Shown here: positions 44,906-54,180 of the stretch, one piece after another | Position numbering within the stretch: position 1 is the first letter of the stretch | How the letters are laid out: the number at the start of each line of letters is the position of its first letter | DNA from: Methyloferula stellata AR4 | GTDB lineage: Bacteria; Pseudomonadota; Alphaproteobacteria; Rhizobiales; Beijerinckiaceae | Direction of reading: 5' to 3' | DNA length: 64,000 nt | NCBI RefSeq assembly: GCF_000385335.1 | Contig: NZ_ARWA01000001.1 | Location: forward strand, 2,248,001-2,312,000 | Program-made: the position numbers and the translations under genes | Notes under the pieces: generated by a model | The model's input: only the letters and a program-made list of their open reading frames with translations | Told to the model about the DNA's origin: nothing | Databases searched by the model: none

Positions 44906-46413
44906 AGGCGCACCGGCAGATTGTCTTCGCGCGCCAAATTGGAGAAGCGGGTCATCTCGGCCTCGAAGGCGAGTTCGACCGTGCCCGTCGGACCATGGCG
45001 CTGCTTGCCGATGATGACCTCGGCGCGGCCATGGACGCGTTCCATATCGGCCTGCCAGGTCAGGAATTCCTCGGTGCCTTCGCGCGGCTGTTTGTTCTTC
45101 AGATAATATTCCTCGCGGAAGACGAACATGACGACATCGGCATCCTGCTCGATCGAGCCCGACTCGCGCAAGTCCGACAATTGCGGGCGCTTGTCGTCGC
45201 GGCTTTCGACCTGACGCGAGAGCTGCGAGAGAGCGACGACCGGCACGTTCATTTCCTTGGCGAGCGCCTTGAGGCCGGTGGTGATCTCGGTCATCTCCTG
45301 CACACGATTGTCGCCGCCCCGGTTCCTCGATCCCGACAGCAATTGAAGATAGTCGACGACGAGCACGTCGAGCCCGCGCTGGCGTTTGAGGCGGCGGGCG
45401 CGGGCTGTGAGCTGCGCGATCGAGAGACCGCCGGTCTGATCGATATAGAAGGGGATCGATTGCATGTCCTGGGCAGCGGCGGAGATATGACCGAAATCGT
45501 TCTCCGAAATGTCGCCGCGCCGGATCTTGTAGGAGGCGACGCCGGATTGCTCGGAGATGATACGGGTTGCCAATTGCTCGGCCGACATTTCGAGCGAGAA
45601 GAAACCGACGACGCCGCCATTGACGGTCGCATGGCTTCCGTCGGCACGGACCTCGAACTCATAGGCCTTGGCAATATTGAAGGCGATATTGGTCGCGAGC
45701 GCCGTCTTGCCCATGCCGGGGCGTCCGGCGATGATGACAAGATCGGAGGCCTGCAAGCCGCCCATCATGCGGTCGAGATCGGTGAGGCCGCTCGCGATGC
45801 CGGAGAGACGGCCGTCGCGTTCCCAGGCTTTCGCGGCCATGTCGACGGCGGTCGTCAAGGCATCCGAGAAACGCTGGAAACCACCGTCGTAACGGCCGCT
45901 TTCCGCCACCTGATAGAGCTTGCGTTCGGCGTCCTCGATCTGACCGCGCGGGGTCGCGCCGACAGGCGCGTCATAGGCCGCATTGACGATATCTTCGCCG
46001 ATGAGGATCAGATGCCGCCGCAAGGCGAGATCATAGACGGTACGGCCATAATCCTCGGCATTGATCACGGTCGTCGCCTCGGCCGCGAGGCGCGCCAGAT
46101 ATTGAGGGATCGTGATGCCGCCGAGATCATGCTCGCCCAGGAAGGTCTTGAGCGTGATCGGCGTCGCGATTTTTCCGGCGCGAATGAGTTGCGATGCGAC
46201 GTCATAGACGCGCCTGTGCAGCTCCTCGGAAAAATGCTCGGGCAGCAAAAAATCCGAGACGCGGTCGAAGGCGTCGTTATTGACGAGGATCGCGCCGAGC
46301 AAAGCTTGTTCGGCCTCGATATTATGCGGTGCGACGCGAAATTTGGGTTCCGCGGAGGAGCCTTGTCCTTGCAGTAGGCCGATCCGGCCGACGATATTTT
46401 CTACAGCGGGCAT
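44902..46413 (-). CDS. dnaB: Replicative DNA helicase DnaB
   Basis: Hexameric replication-fork helicase, 503 residues. The amino-terminal primase-interacting domain (about 25-130) opens with RVAPHNIEAEQALLGAILVN. The RecA-like motor carries Walker A GRPGMGKT near 225-240 and Walker B LDVLVVDYLQLL near 345. Loop residues SQLSRQVESRDDKRPQLSDLR are family-typical. The upstream region carries a 15-bp palindrome and a CtrA-type site, unusual for this gene. Confidence 0.96.
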   Translation of the reverse strand: MPAVENIVGRIGLLQGQGSSAEPKFRVAPHNIEAEQALLGAILVNNDAFDRVSDFLLPEHFSEELHRRVYDVASQLIRAGKIATPITLKTFLGEHDLGGITIPQYLARLAAEATTVINAEDYGRTVYDLALRRHLILIGEDIVNAAYDAPVGATPRGQIEDAERKLYQVAESGRYDGGFQRFSDALTTAVDMAAKAWERDGRLSGIASGLTDLDRMMGGLQASDLVIIAGRPGMGKTALATNIAFNIAKAYEFEVRADGSHATVNGGVVGFFSLEMSAEQLATRIISEQSGVASYKIRRGDISENDFGHISAAAQDMQSIPFYIDQTGGLSIAQLTARARRLKRQRGLDVLVVDYLQLLSGSRNRGGDNRVQEMTEITTGLKALAKEMNVPVVALSQLSRQVESRDDKRPQLSDLRESGSIEQDADVVMFVFREEYYLKNKQPREGTEEFLTWQADMERVHGRAEVIIGKQRHGPTGTVELAFEAEMTRFSNLAREDNLPVRL

Positions 46414-46439
46414 CTATGCTTCGAGTGATGAGAAAATGC

Positions 46440-46454
46440 GTACCGAATCGGTAC
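46440..46454. promoter_or_regulatory. Perfect 15-bp palindrome before dnaB
   Basis: GTACCGA-A-TCGGTAC, two perfect 7-bp arms around a single base, 26 bases upstream of the dnaB ATG. Position and symmetry suggest a repressor operator or a 5'-leader hairpin. No known regulator is assigned. Confidence 0.5.
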
Positions 46455-46501
46455 CTCACCACCCTTGTCGCACGCCAATGCGGCGGAATGGAACGGAAGA
46501 G

Positions 46502-46516
46502 TTAAGCAAAGCTTAA
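46502..46516. promoter_or_regulatory. CtrA-type site upstream of dnaB
   Basis: TTAA-GCAAAGC-TTAA (followed by C), an exact match to the CtrA consensus TTAA-N7-TTAA and also a 7-3-7 inverted repeat GTTAAGC-AAA-GCTTAAC at 46501-46517. It is 88 bases before the dnaB start codon. Confidence 0.5.
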
Positions 46517-46635
46517 CCCGCCTGCTGCGCGTCCCGCTATCCACAAACGCCCGAAAAGAATCTTCAATTGCGCGCGCAAACCAGCTTGCTTTGCGCAACC
46601 GCTTGCTTCGCTTGGCTTGTGTCTCGAATGGCATG

Positions 46636-46666
46636 GTAAGGCGCGATCTCAACGATCACGCCTTAC
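46636..46666 (-). terminator. Stem-loop after rplI
   Basis: GTAAGGCGCGATC (46636-46648) pairs with GATCACGCCTTAC (46654-46666) with one mismatch and a 5-base loop, 15 bases after the rplI stop. No clear T-run. Confidence 0.55.
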
Positions 46667-46681
46667 CTGTTTGAAAGCCGA

Positions 46682-47251
46682 TCAGCGATCGCCCAAGCTG
46701 CCGTTGGCGTCGGCGAGAGCGGCGCCGACTTCGAGGCCGAGATCGTCCATCGTCGTTTCCTCGACGATATTGATCGATTCGCCCTTAGCCTGGCGTTCGG
46801 CCTCTTCCGGCGAGCGGGCGACATTGATCGTGATCTTGGCTTCGACTTCCGGATGCAGATGGACGGGCACCTGATGCAGGCCGATCGTCTTGATCGGCGT
46901 TGCCAGCACGACCTGGTTGCGATTGACGGGTGTACCGGCCGTGGACGCGGCTTCCGCAACGTCTCTTGTCGAGACGGAGCCGTAAAGCTGGCCGGTTTCG
47001 CCGGCCTGACGGATCATGACGAAGACCTGCCCGTCGATCTTCTCGGCTGCGGCTGCGGCCTCGCCCTTCAATTCGACATTGCGCTTTTCGAGATCGGCGC
47101 GCTGGCCTTCGAAGCGCTGCTTATTGGCTTCGGTCGCGCGCAAGGCCTTGCCGGTCGGCAAGAGGAAATTGCGGGCGAACCCGTCCTTGACGCGCACCGT
47201 CTCGCCCATCTGGCCGAGCTTGGCGACCCTTTGTAACAAAATGACCTGCAT
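46682..47251 (-). CDS. rplI: 50S ribosomal protein L9
   Basis: Large-subunit ribosomal protein of 189 residues. The start [19 protein letters not shown] matches the family opening, and the segment [17 protein letters not shown] is the conserved rRNA-binding part. The ATG at 47251 has an AAGGAG site; the longer open frame upstream overlaps the preceding gene. It is the last gene of rpsF-rpsR-DUF2232-rplI. Confidence 0.96.
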   Translation of the reverse strand: MQVILLQRVAKLGQMGETVRVKDGFARNFLLPTGKALRATEANKQRFEGQRADLEKRNVELKGEAAAAAEKIDGQVFVMIRQAGETGQLYGSVSTRDVAEAASTAGTPVNRNQVVLATPIKTIGLHQVPVHLHPEVEAKITINVARSPEEAERQAKGESINIVEETTMDDLGLEVGAALADANGSLGDR

Positions 47252-47273
47252 GACTAACTCCTTCGGAGGCTTT

Positions 47274-48338
47274 CTAGGATTTCGAGGATAAGAGAGCGGC
47301 CTTGCGGTCGCGCAGCGGGAAGGCTGTGTCGGCGAGCCCGACCAAGGCGAGCAGCGCCAAAGGCCAAGGCGTGAGAAAGACCAAAGTCGTATAGACGATG
47401 AAGAGCAGCAGCCCGCGCCAGCGCGATCCGCGCGAGAGATCGTGAATGACGGCAAGGCCTTGCAAGGCATAGGTCAGAACCAGCGTTACCGTCGCGACGA
47501 CACCGATGACGGCAGGCCAGCCTTTCATCAGGCAGAGAACGAGCGCGCCGCCCAAAACCAGGACGAGAAGACGCGGCGTGCGCAATTCATGCGCGATGTC
47601 GGGCCAGCGGCGGGGGAGCCTGTCCGAGGTGAGAACCACGCGCCCGGCGAGCCAGAGATTGAAGATGAGCATCATCAGGCCAAAGACCGCGATCATCATC
47701 GGCATGCTTTTCAGAATGATCTCGGTCGGATCGGCGACGCCGAGTTCGCCCGGCAATTCGGGGTGCTTTTCGAGAAGCTTTTGAACCCAGGCCGCGACAT
47801 CTTCCGAGACTTTAGCGATCTCGACATCGAACCCGCGAAAGCCAAGCGCGACCGCGCCTATGGCGAAGCTGATAATGCCGATGACGATCGCTGCTGCATG
47901 AACGAGAATATCGCCGATCGGAAAGAAGAAGAGAATATGCGAGGTCTTCTGCTCGGGCTTTTGGATCCGCCAGCGGCGTGCGCCTTCGGCTCTCGCCAGA
48001 CCGCTGATGAAGGAAAGCCACCAGGCGGGCAGAGCCGGGATCACGGCAAAGATGGTTCCGGTGCCAAGGCCAGCCAAAAGCTCCGCGTTCGGGGCACCGC
48101 CGTGATGAACTGCCGCTAGAAGCGCGACGGAAAGCGCGCCCAGGGCCACGGAGCCGAGACCGATGGCCGGGCCAAAGCCCAGCGTCGCGATCATGATCGG
48201 CAAGGGCGCGAAACAGGCAAGCACCACGGCGGGCAGCGTGTCTTGCCGCGCGACGGTGAAAAGCAGGGCCGCGCAAAGACCGGCCCCGACCATCACGATC
48301 GAGCCAAAGCCGGGGCTTTCGAGAGTTTTCGTTACCAT
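47274..48338 (-). CDS. DUF2232 family membrane protein
   Basis: Polytopic membrane protein of 354 residues with about eight spans, matching the DUF2232 family often encoded between rpsR and rplI in Alphaproteobacteria. The function is unknown. It lies 22 bases before rplI, clearly cotranscribed. A repeat-family-A copy sits between it and rpsR. Confidence 0.88.
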   Translation of the reverse strand: MVTKTLESPGFGSIVMVGAGLCAALLFTVARQDTLPAVVLACFAPLPIMIATLGFGPAIGLGSVALGALSVALLAAVHHGGAPNAELLAGLGTGTIFAVIPALPAWWLSFISGLARAEGARRWRIQKPEQKTSHILFFFPIGDILVHAAAIVIGIISFAIGAVALGFRGFDVEIAKVSEDVAAWVQKLLEKHPELPGELGVADPTEIILKSMPMMIAVFGLMMLIFNLWLAGRVVLTSDRLPRRWPDIAHELRTPRLLVLVLGGALVLCLMKGWPAVIGVVATVTLVLTYALQGLAVIHDLSRGSRWRGLLLFIVYTTLVFLTPWPLALLALVGLADTAFPLRDRKAALLSSKS

Positions 48339-48471
48339 CGCCGAGCTGTCCCGCTGTTCGCGGTTAGGGAAAAATCCGGATTGAACATCCGTCTCATCCC
48401 AGCCGAACCGGACGGATTAATGTCCATCCGGTCTTTATTCATTGCGTATTGCCCGGTAGCACTTACGGCAA

Positions 48472-48598
48472 CCCTCTCCCTCAGGGAGAGGGTGGTCAGC
48501 GGAGCTGACCGGGTGAGGGGTTACGGTCTTAAAATGAAGGGCAGCAACCCCTCATCCGACCCGACTTCGTCGGGCCACCTTCTCCCACAGGGAGAAGG
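48472..48598. repeat. Palindromic repeat family A, copy 3 (127 bp)
   Basis: Begins CCCTCTCCCTCAGGGAGAGGG and ends CCACCTTCTCCCACAGGGAGAAGG. Inner arms GGTGAGGGGTTACGG / GCAACCCCTCATCC pair loosely. It lies within the ribosomal-protein operon between rpsR and DUF2232. Confidence 0.85.
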
Positions 48599-48610
48599 TT
48601 ACAAGCACGT

Positions 48611-48865
48611 TTAGCGGATCACGTAAGGCAGAAGCCCGAGGAAACGGGCCCGTTTGATCGCCTTCGCCAACTCGCGCTGCTTCTTGGCGGAAACGGCGGT
48701 GATGCGGGACGGCACGATCTTGCCGCGCTCGGAAATATAGCGCGACAGCAGACGGGTGTCCTTATAGTCGATCTTCGGCGCATTTGGGCCCGAGAAGGGA
48801 CAGGTCTTGCGACGGCGGAAGAAGGGGCGGCGTCCGCCGCTGCCAGTGGTGGCTGCGATGGCCAT
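48611..48865 (-). CDS. rpsR: 30S ribosomal protein S18
   Basis: Small-subunit protein of 84 residues. Family blocks are present: [19 protein letters not shown] near the start and [20 protein letters not shown] at the end. Its ATG overlaps the rpsF stop by one base (TGATG), so translation is coupled. Confidence 0.96.
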   Translation of the reverse strand: MAIAATTGSGGRRPFFRRRKTCPFSGPNAPKIDYKDTRLLSRYISERGKIVPSRITAVSAKKQRELAKAIKRARFLGLLPYVIR

Positions 48866-49335
48866 CAGAAGCCTCCTTCATCAGCTATTGGGTTGTCGTC
48901 GCGCGGGCGGCGGGGTCCACGATCGCCGCGATCGCCTCTATCGGGCCGGTCGCCTCTGTCCGGACGTCCGCCGCGCGGGCCGCCGGGGCCGCCGCGATCG
49001 CGATCGTCATCGTCGCGCTTGCGCATCATGGCCGAAGGGCCCGCTTCGAGTTCATCGACGCGGATCGTCATGAAACGCAGGATGTCTTCGTTGATGCCTT
49101 GCTGACGTTCCATCTCGGTGAGCGCGGCCGGAGGCGCATCGATGTTCAACAGCGAGAAATGCGCCTTGCGGTTCTTCTTGATCCGGTAGGCGAGGGACTT
49201 CACGCCCCAATATTCGTTCTTCTCGATCTTGCCGCCGAGAGATTCGATGATGGTTTTGAATTGCTCGGTCAGGGTCTCCACCTGCTGGGCGGAAATATCC
49301 TGGCGCGCGAGATAGACATGCTCGTAGAGAGCCAT
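48865..49335 (-). CDS. rpsF: 30S ribosomal protein S6 with charged repeat tail
   Basis: Small-subunit protein. The usual S6 fold occupies residues 1-100 ([33 protein letters not shown]). The protein is 156 residues, about 50 longer than compact S6 proteins: the tail, from about 108, is a low-complexity run of arginine, aspartate and glycine with repeated PDRGDR units. Extended S6 tails are known in Alphaproteobacteria. The start has no strong ribosome site visible. Confidence 0.95.
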   Translation of the reverse strand: MALYEHVYLARQDISAQQVETLTEQFKTIIESLGGKIEKNEYWGVKSLAYRIKKNRKAHFSLLNIDAPPAALTEMERQQGINEDILRFMTIRVDELEAGPSAMMRKRDDDDRDRGGPGGPRGGRPDRGDRPDRGDRGDRGPRRPRDDNPIADEGGF

Positions 49336-49690
49336 GCTGAGCCTTTCTACTGTCTCAAACGCATCATCAGATCCAAAAAGTCTGAGACTTTTCGGGATGC
49401 TGCTCTTTTGCGCATAAGCTTCCCCGAAAAGTCTCTAACTTTTCGGACTTATGCGTTCAGCATCGGCGCAGAGCCCTTCGAGCCCCGGAAAGGCTCGACG
49501 GAAACAACGAAGGCGGAGACACAGGAGGATGGATCAATGATCCTGCTCGCCGAGGCGAGCCCTCCGTTCAGCCCCCAGCCGATGCCGGGAAGCGGGCTTT
49601 ATACGCGGATTTGTCCTCGATGCAAGCAGGCTTGGCATGAAGCGTAGCCCTGTCCGGCAGGAACCGGGCAGGGCTGAGTTCAAGGCCGGG
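49336..49690. other. Upstream region of rpsF with a hairpin repeat, 355 bp
   Basis: The promoter of the leftward ribosomal operon should lie here. It includes a family-B hairpin at 49411-49454. The right end abuts a leftward secreted protein gene. No further coding sequence is recognised. Confidence 0.5.
49411..49454. repeat. Family B hairpin repeat, about 44 bp
   Basis: Outer arms GCATAAG and CTTATGC enclose CCGAAAAGTCTCTAACTTTTCGG, itself an inverted repeat. Same design as copies at 59997-60034 and 62801-62844. Confidence 0.65.
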
Positions 49691-49987
49691 TTAATATCCC
49701 TGACCCACCGGTTTCGGCACCATGCCGGTGCCGGCCCCGAGCCCGCCTTGGAGTGTGGGGTTGGTGCCGACGCCAGCGCCAGAGGCATTGGCGCCGCGGA
49801 CGGTGCCAGGGCTCGGCGTATTTCCAACGCCGTAGCCGATGCCATTATCCATGCCGGGCGCGGCCGGGACAGTCGTCGTTGCGTGCGGCAGGAACGGAAC
49901 GGCTGCACCGCCCTTGGCGGCGAACGCGGCATTGGCCAGCCCGATCGAGATCGCAGCCGCCAAGGCCAATGTTTGATTGATCCGCAT
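49691..49987 (-). CDS. Small secreted Gly-rich protein, unknown function
   Basis: A 98-residue protein with a signal peptide (MRINQTLALAAAISIGLANA, cut near AFAAK). The mature part of about 75 residues is rich in glycine, alanine, proline and threonine and ends GMVPKPVGQGY. The start at 49987 has a strong AAGGAG site. The composition suggests a disordered periplasmic or surface protein. Confidence 0.65.
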   Translation of the reverse strand: MRINQTLALAAAISIGLANAAFAAKGGAAVPFLPHATTTVPAAPGMDNGIGYGVGNTPSPGTVRGANASGAGVGTNPTLQGGLGAGTGMVPKPVGQGY

Positions 49988-50274
49988 GCCTTGCTCCTTT
50001 TCTCGTTTTTTGAGCAGGAAAAAATCTGCGCGGCTGTGATGCCCGCGTTTGGACCGCGGGCGCGAGAAAGCCTGAGGAGGATCCTGCAAGTGACTTAGGG
50101 GCAAGAACGCGGAGTTCGATATGACGAGACATATTGTCTTGTGCAAACAATGTTGAATAGGACGCGGCCTCGACGCGCCTATGCTGCATGCGGGCTCGGT
50201 TTCGTGCACGATATATTGAACGGCCATTTCCTCGCGATCGTGAGACTCTTCGGCCATTCCTTCGGCGGCCCAAC

Positions 50275-51504
50275 GTGACGCAAACCGAATCCGGCAAAAC
50301 CTATCTGCGACGCGGAACGCCCGCCTATCGGCGCGTCACGCTGGCGCTCGTTGCGGCGGGATTCACCACCTTCGCGCTGCTCTATTGCGTGCAGCCTTTG
50401 ATGCCGGTCTTTTCCGCGACATTCGGCGTCGCGCCTTCGGTCAGCAGTCTGTCTTTATCGGTGACGACGGCGATGCTCGCGATCGGCATGCTGATCATGG
50501 GGCCGATTTCCGATGCCTTCGGTCGCAAGAATGTGATGGCCGTTTCGCTCTTTGCCGTCGCCGCCTTGAGCATTCTATCGGCCTTCACGCCCAATTGGAC
50601 GAGCCTGCTCGTCTTTCGCGCTTTCGAGGGGCTTGCCTTGGCGGGCGTGCCGGCGATCGGCATGGCCTATCTCGCCGAGGAAGTGCATCCGCAGGATCTT
50701 GGCTCGGCGATGGGCCTTTATATCGCCGGCAATGCCTATGGCGGCTTGGCCGGGCGCGTGCTCGTCGGCATCGTGCTTCAATTCACGCATTCAGCCCGCA
50801 TCGCGCTTGCGACAGTGGGCGTGCTTGGTCTCCTGGCGGTGATCGTCTTTTACGCATCTCTGCCGCCGTCGCGCTATTTCGTTTCAGAGCGCGGTCTATC
50901 CTTGGCTGCCTTGAAAAAGGCCTTCGCAAACCATCTGAAGGACCCAGGCCTCGCGGCGCTCTTCGTCATAGGCTTTCTGCTGATGGGGAGTTTCGTCACG
51001 GTCTATAATTATGCGAGCTACCGCTTGCTGGCACCGCCCTTCGGTCTGAACCAGGCCGCGGCCAGCGCCGTGTTTCTCGTCTATCTGGTCGGCGGCGCCG
51101 CTTCGGCCTATTTCGGACGGCTTGTCGGACGGTTCGGCCGCGGCGTCATGTTTCTATCCGGCCTCGCCTTCATGCTGGCCGGAATTTTCATCTCCATCGC
51201 GGATACGCTTTTGCTCTTTGTTGCCGGGCTCTGTTTGCTGACCATAGGCTTCTTCGGGGCGCACGCGGTCGCAAGCGGCTGGGTCAGCCACCGCGCTATC
51301 GTGGCGCGGGCGCAGGCCGCGTCGCTCTATCTCTTTTGCTATTATCTGGGCTCGAGCACGATCGGCTCATTCGGCGGCGAGTTCTGGTCCATGGCCGGAT
51401 GGCCGGGGATCGTCGGTCTCGTCACCACATTGCTGAGCTTGGCGGTGCTCATCGGGCTCTATCTAAAAAAGATGGAGCGAAGGGAGCGCGAGGCGGATTT
51501 CTGA
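50275..51504 (+). CDS. ynfM: MFS transporter, YnfM-like
   Basis: Twelve-span major facilitator of about 409 residues. Stretches close to E. coli YnfM are visible: LYCVQPLMPVFSATFG, SLYLFCYYLGSS and GMAYLAEEVHPQ. YnfM-type proteins are drug or metabolite efflux candidates; the substrate is unknown. A GTG at 50275 is chosen because it falls just before the conserved part; an upstream frame at 50188 is also open. Confidence 0.85.
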   Translation: MTQTESGKTYLRRGTPAYRRVTLALVAAGFTTFALLYCVQPLMPVFSATFGVAPSVSSLSLSVTTAMLAIGMLIMGPISDAFGRKNVMAVSLFAVAALSILSAFTPNWTSLLVFRAFEGLALAGVPAIGMAYLAEEVHPQDLGSAMGLYIAGNAYGGLAGRVLVGIVLQFTHSARIALATVGVLGLLAVIVFYASLPPSRYFVSERGLSLAALKKAFANHLKDPGLAALFVIGFLLMGSFVTVYNYASYRLLAPPFGLNQAAASAVFLVYLVGGAASAYFGRLVGRFGRGVMFLSGLAFMLAGIFISIADTLLLFVAGLCLLTIGFFGAHAVASGWVSHRAIVARAQAASLYLFCYYLGSSTIGSFGGEFWSMAGWPGIVGLVTTLLSLAVLIGLYLKKMERREREADF

Positions 51505-51594
51505 TTGCAAAGGTCGCATTGAAGCCAGCGCCCAATCGGATGAATGGCGAGGTGTGGTGAAGCGTGAAGACTGCTCGCCTCACGCGTCAATGCT

Positions 51595-52011
51595 CTAAAT
51601 GCACGGTCCCCATTGACCGGAAGGATGCACACGCCAAGCTTTGACGCCCGCCTTGGCGACGACGATGCGCCCAGCCTTGGCCATGGCGACGAGATGTTTG
51701 AAGATGAGCGGATTGCGCCAAGCCATGGGTCTGGCCGGGTCGCAGACGGCGCGATATTCGTCGCTGTCCGGGTCTTCCATCAGGATCGTGCCGACACGAT
51801 CCGGGCGCAATTGCGGGCCGAGCGCGCGGTCGTTCTTCCAGAGGCATTCGTAATCGTGGCAGACTTGCGGCCGGTCGTGATAGACGGCGCAGCCTTGACC
51901 TTGAAGACAATGTTCGCAGAGCTCGCCCGCCGGCTTCGCGAATTCTTCGATTTCAAGCACCTGGCAGCAGAGGCTGCACTCGGCGCAGGCTTTCCCGGGA
52001 ATTGTCATCAT
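51595..52011 (-). CDS. YkgJ family cysteine cluster protein
   Basis: A 138-residue protein with a dense set of cysteines in the first 60 residues (CAECSLCC, CEHCLQGQGC, CHDYEC), the pattern of the YkgJ/CxxCxxCC family, thought to bind zinc or Fe-S clusters. The function is uncertain. Its ribosome region is shared with the divergent ABC exporter upstream. Confidence 0.85.
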   Translation of the reverse strand: MMTIPGKACAECSLCCQVLEIEEFAKPAGELCEHCLQGQGCAVYHDRPQVCHDYECLWKNDRALGPQLRPDRVGTILMEDPDSDEYRAVCDPARPMAWRNPLIFKHLVAMAKAGRIVVAKAGVKAWRVHPSGQWGPCI

Positions 52012-52230
52012 CTCATCTGGCCTGGCAGTCGGGGCCGATCAAGAATCGGCTTTGGGCATCATCAACGGCGCTTTTCCGCGCGCAAGTGCAAAGACGCGCT
52101 ACGCACGCCTATCTTTTTATAATCAAAGGCGATGGCCGATGCGATCCATAAATTCGCCGTGCGAAGATGACACATGACCCTTTCACCCGCTCTCTGCCAC
52201 AAAGGAGGAGCATAGGCTCGTCGACCGAAT

Positions 52231-54066
52231 ATGTTCCACTTCTTTGAATCCATCATCGCCCCGACACACGACCGAAGGCTCGAAGAGCCGCCGTCGGGCC
52301 TGCTGGCGTTTTATTGGCATTTCATCCGCCAAAGCCGGGTGCCCTTCCTGCTTCTCTTCGGGGTGGGGCTAACGGTTGCCGCGCTCGACGCGGCGATCCC
52401 GTGGTTTGTCGGACGCATCGTGCGGCTCGTGATCGCGACGCCGCGCGACGCCTTTTTCGAGGCTGCCGAACCCTTCCTCGCATTTGGCCTCGCCGTCGTG
52501 ATCCTGCGGCCCCTGGCGGTGATGGCGCAGGGGCTTGTCGCCAATCAGGCGATCGTGGCCAATGTCACCAATCTTATCCGCTGGCAGAGCCATCGCCATG
52601 TCGTGCGGCAAAGCTGGCCCTTCTTCCAGAACGATTTTGCCGGACGCATCGCCGCGCGCGTCATGGATACGGGGCCGGCGCTGCGCGAAAGCGTGGTGGT
52701 CTCGATCACCGCCGTCTGGGGCATTCTCGTCTATGGCCTGCTTGCGCTTTCCATGCTGGCTGCGGCCGATTGGCGGCTGTCTTTGCCGATCGTCGCCTGG
52801 TTTGGCCTTTATCTAAGCCTGCTGCGGATCTTCGTGCCGCGGCTGCGCGATCAATCGAAGCGCTTGTCGGAAGCTAAGTCGACGATCGTCGGCCGCATCG
52901 TCGACAGCTATACGAATATTCTGACGCTCAAACTCTTCGGCAAGCTCGAACGCGAAGACGATTACGTCCGCCGTTCGGTCGATGCGCATACCTCCGCCTT
53001 CCGCAGACAGTTGCGGCTGACGACTTTGTTTTCGACCTCGCTGTCGGTTCTGAATGCCGTCTTGCTCGCAGCAACCACGAGCCTCGCTCTGATCTTATGG
53101 CGGCAAGGCGCGGTCGATGTCGGCGTCATCGCCATGACGATTCCGCTCACTTGGCAGATCGCATCGATCGCCAATTCCGTGGCGGTGCAAGTGACGGGCG
53201 TCTTCGAGCATATAGGCGCGGTGCAAGAAGGCATGCTCACCATTGCCAGACCGCTTTTGCTCGCCGATCAATCGGAAGCGGGTACGCTCAAAGTCGGACG
53301 CGGCGAGATCCGCTTCGAGCATGTCACCTTCGGCTATGGCCGCGAGCGCGGCCTGCTCGACGATCTGAATCTCACCATCAAGGCGGGTGAGAAGATCGGT
53401 CTCGTCGGACCCTCCGGTGCCGGCAAGACGACGCTCGTCAATCTTCTCCTGCGCTTTCATGAGATCGAAGGCGGCCGCATTCTGATCGACGGTCAGAATA
53501 TAGCCGAAGCGACGCAAGAGAGCCTGCGCGCCGCGATTTCCGTCGTGACGCAGGATACGTCGCTGTTGCATCGCTCGATCGGCGACAATATCGCCTATGG
53601 ACGGCCGCTCGCCAGCGGCGACGAGATCGTCATGGCGGCCAAACGCGCCCAGGCGCATGATTTCATCTTGGATCTCGAGGATTGGGAAGGCCGAGCGGGC
53701 TACCAGGCTCAGGTCGGCGAGCGCGGCGTCAAATTGTCGGGCGGCCAGCGCCAGCGCATCGCGATCGCGCGCGTGATCTTGAAAAATGCGCCGATCCTCG
53801 TCCTCGACGAGGCGACCTCGGCGCTCGACAGCGAAGTCGAAGCCGCGATCCAGGAAAGCCTTTCGAGCCTGATGGAAGGCAAGACCGTGATCGCCATAGC
53901 GCACAGGCTCTCGACCATCGCGCGGATGGACCGGCTCGTCGTTATGCAGGAGGGCCGGATCATCGAGACCGGCAGCCATGCCCAGCTTCTGGCCCGCAAC
54001 GGGCTTTATGCGCAGCTCTGGCATCGCCAGTCGGGCGGCTTCATCGACGCCGAGGACGCGGCCTGA
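52231..54066 (+). CDS. ABC exporter, fused permease and ATPase
   Basis: Half-transporter of 611 residues expected to act as a homodimer. The six-span membrane domain covers about residues 30-330. The nucleotide-binding domain has Walker A GPSGAGKTT, the signature KLSGGQRQR, Walker B LVLDEATSALDS and a final H-loop AHRLST. Lipid A, peptide or drug export are all possible; the substrate cannot be assigned. The ATG at 52231 has AAGGAGG upstream at a long spacing. Confidence 0.9.
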   Translation: MFHFFESIIAPTHDRRLEEPPSGLLAFYWHFIRQSRVPFLLLFGVGLTVAALDAAIPWFVGRIVRLVIATPRDAFFEAAEPFLAFGLAVVILRPLAVMAQGLVANQAIVANVTNLIRWQSHRHVVRQSWPFFQNDFAGRIAARVMDTGPALRESVVVSITAVWGILVYGLLALSMLAAADWRLSLPIVAWFGLYLSLLRIFVPRLRDQSKRLSEAKSTIVGRIVDSYTNILTLKLFGKLEREDDYVRRSVDAHTSAFRRQLRLTTLFSTSLSVLNAVLLAATTSLALILWRQGAVDVGVIAMTIPLTWQIASIANSVAVQVTGVFEHIGAVQEGMLTIARPLLLADQSEAGTLKVGRGEIRFEHVTFGYGRERGLLDDLNLTIKAGEKIGLVGPSGAGKTTLVNLLLRFHEIEGGRILIDGQNIAEATQESLRAAISVVTQDTSLLHRSIGDNIAYGRPLASGDEIVMAAKRAQAHDFILDLEDWEGRAGYQAQVGERGVKLSGGQRQRIAIARVILKNAPILVLDEATSALDSEVEAAIQESLSSLMEGKTVIAIAHRLSTIARMDRLVVMQEGRIIETGSHAQLLARNGLYAQLWHRQSGGFIDAEDAA

Positions 54067-54180
54067 TCGCGGCGCTCCTAAACTGCCAGTGCCAAAGTCA
54101 TTCGACACATGTGCAGGCTTGATTTATAGCCAATCCCGAAACGCCGGTAAGCGGCAGGATTTTCGAGTTGGAGATGCAAG

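Noticed and set aside
44896-46377. 493-codon open frame antisense to dnaB
   Set aside because: Opposite dnaB, low-quality composition, no ribosome site.
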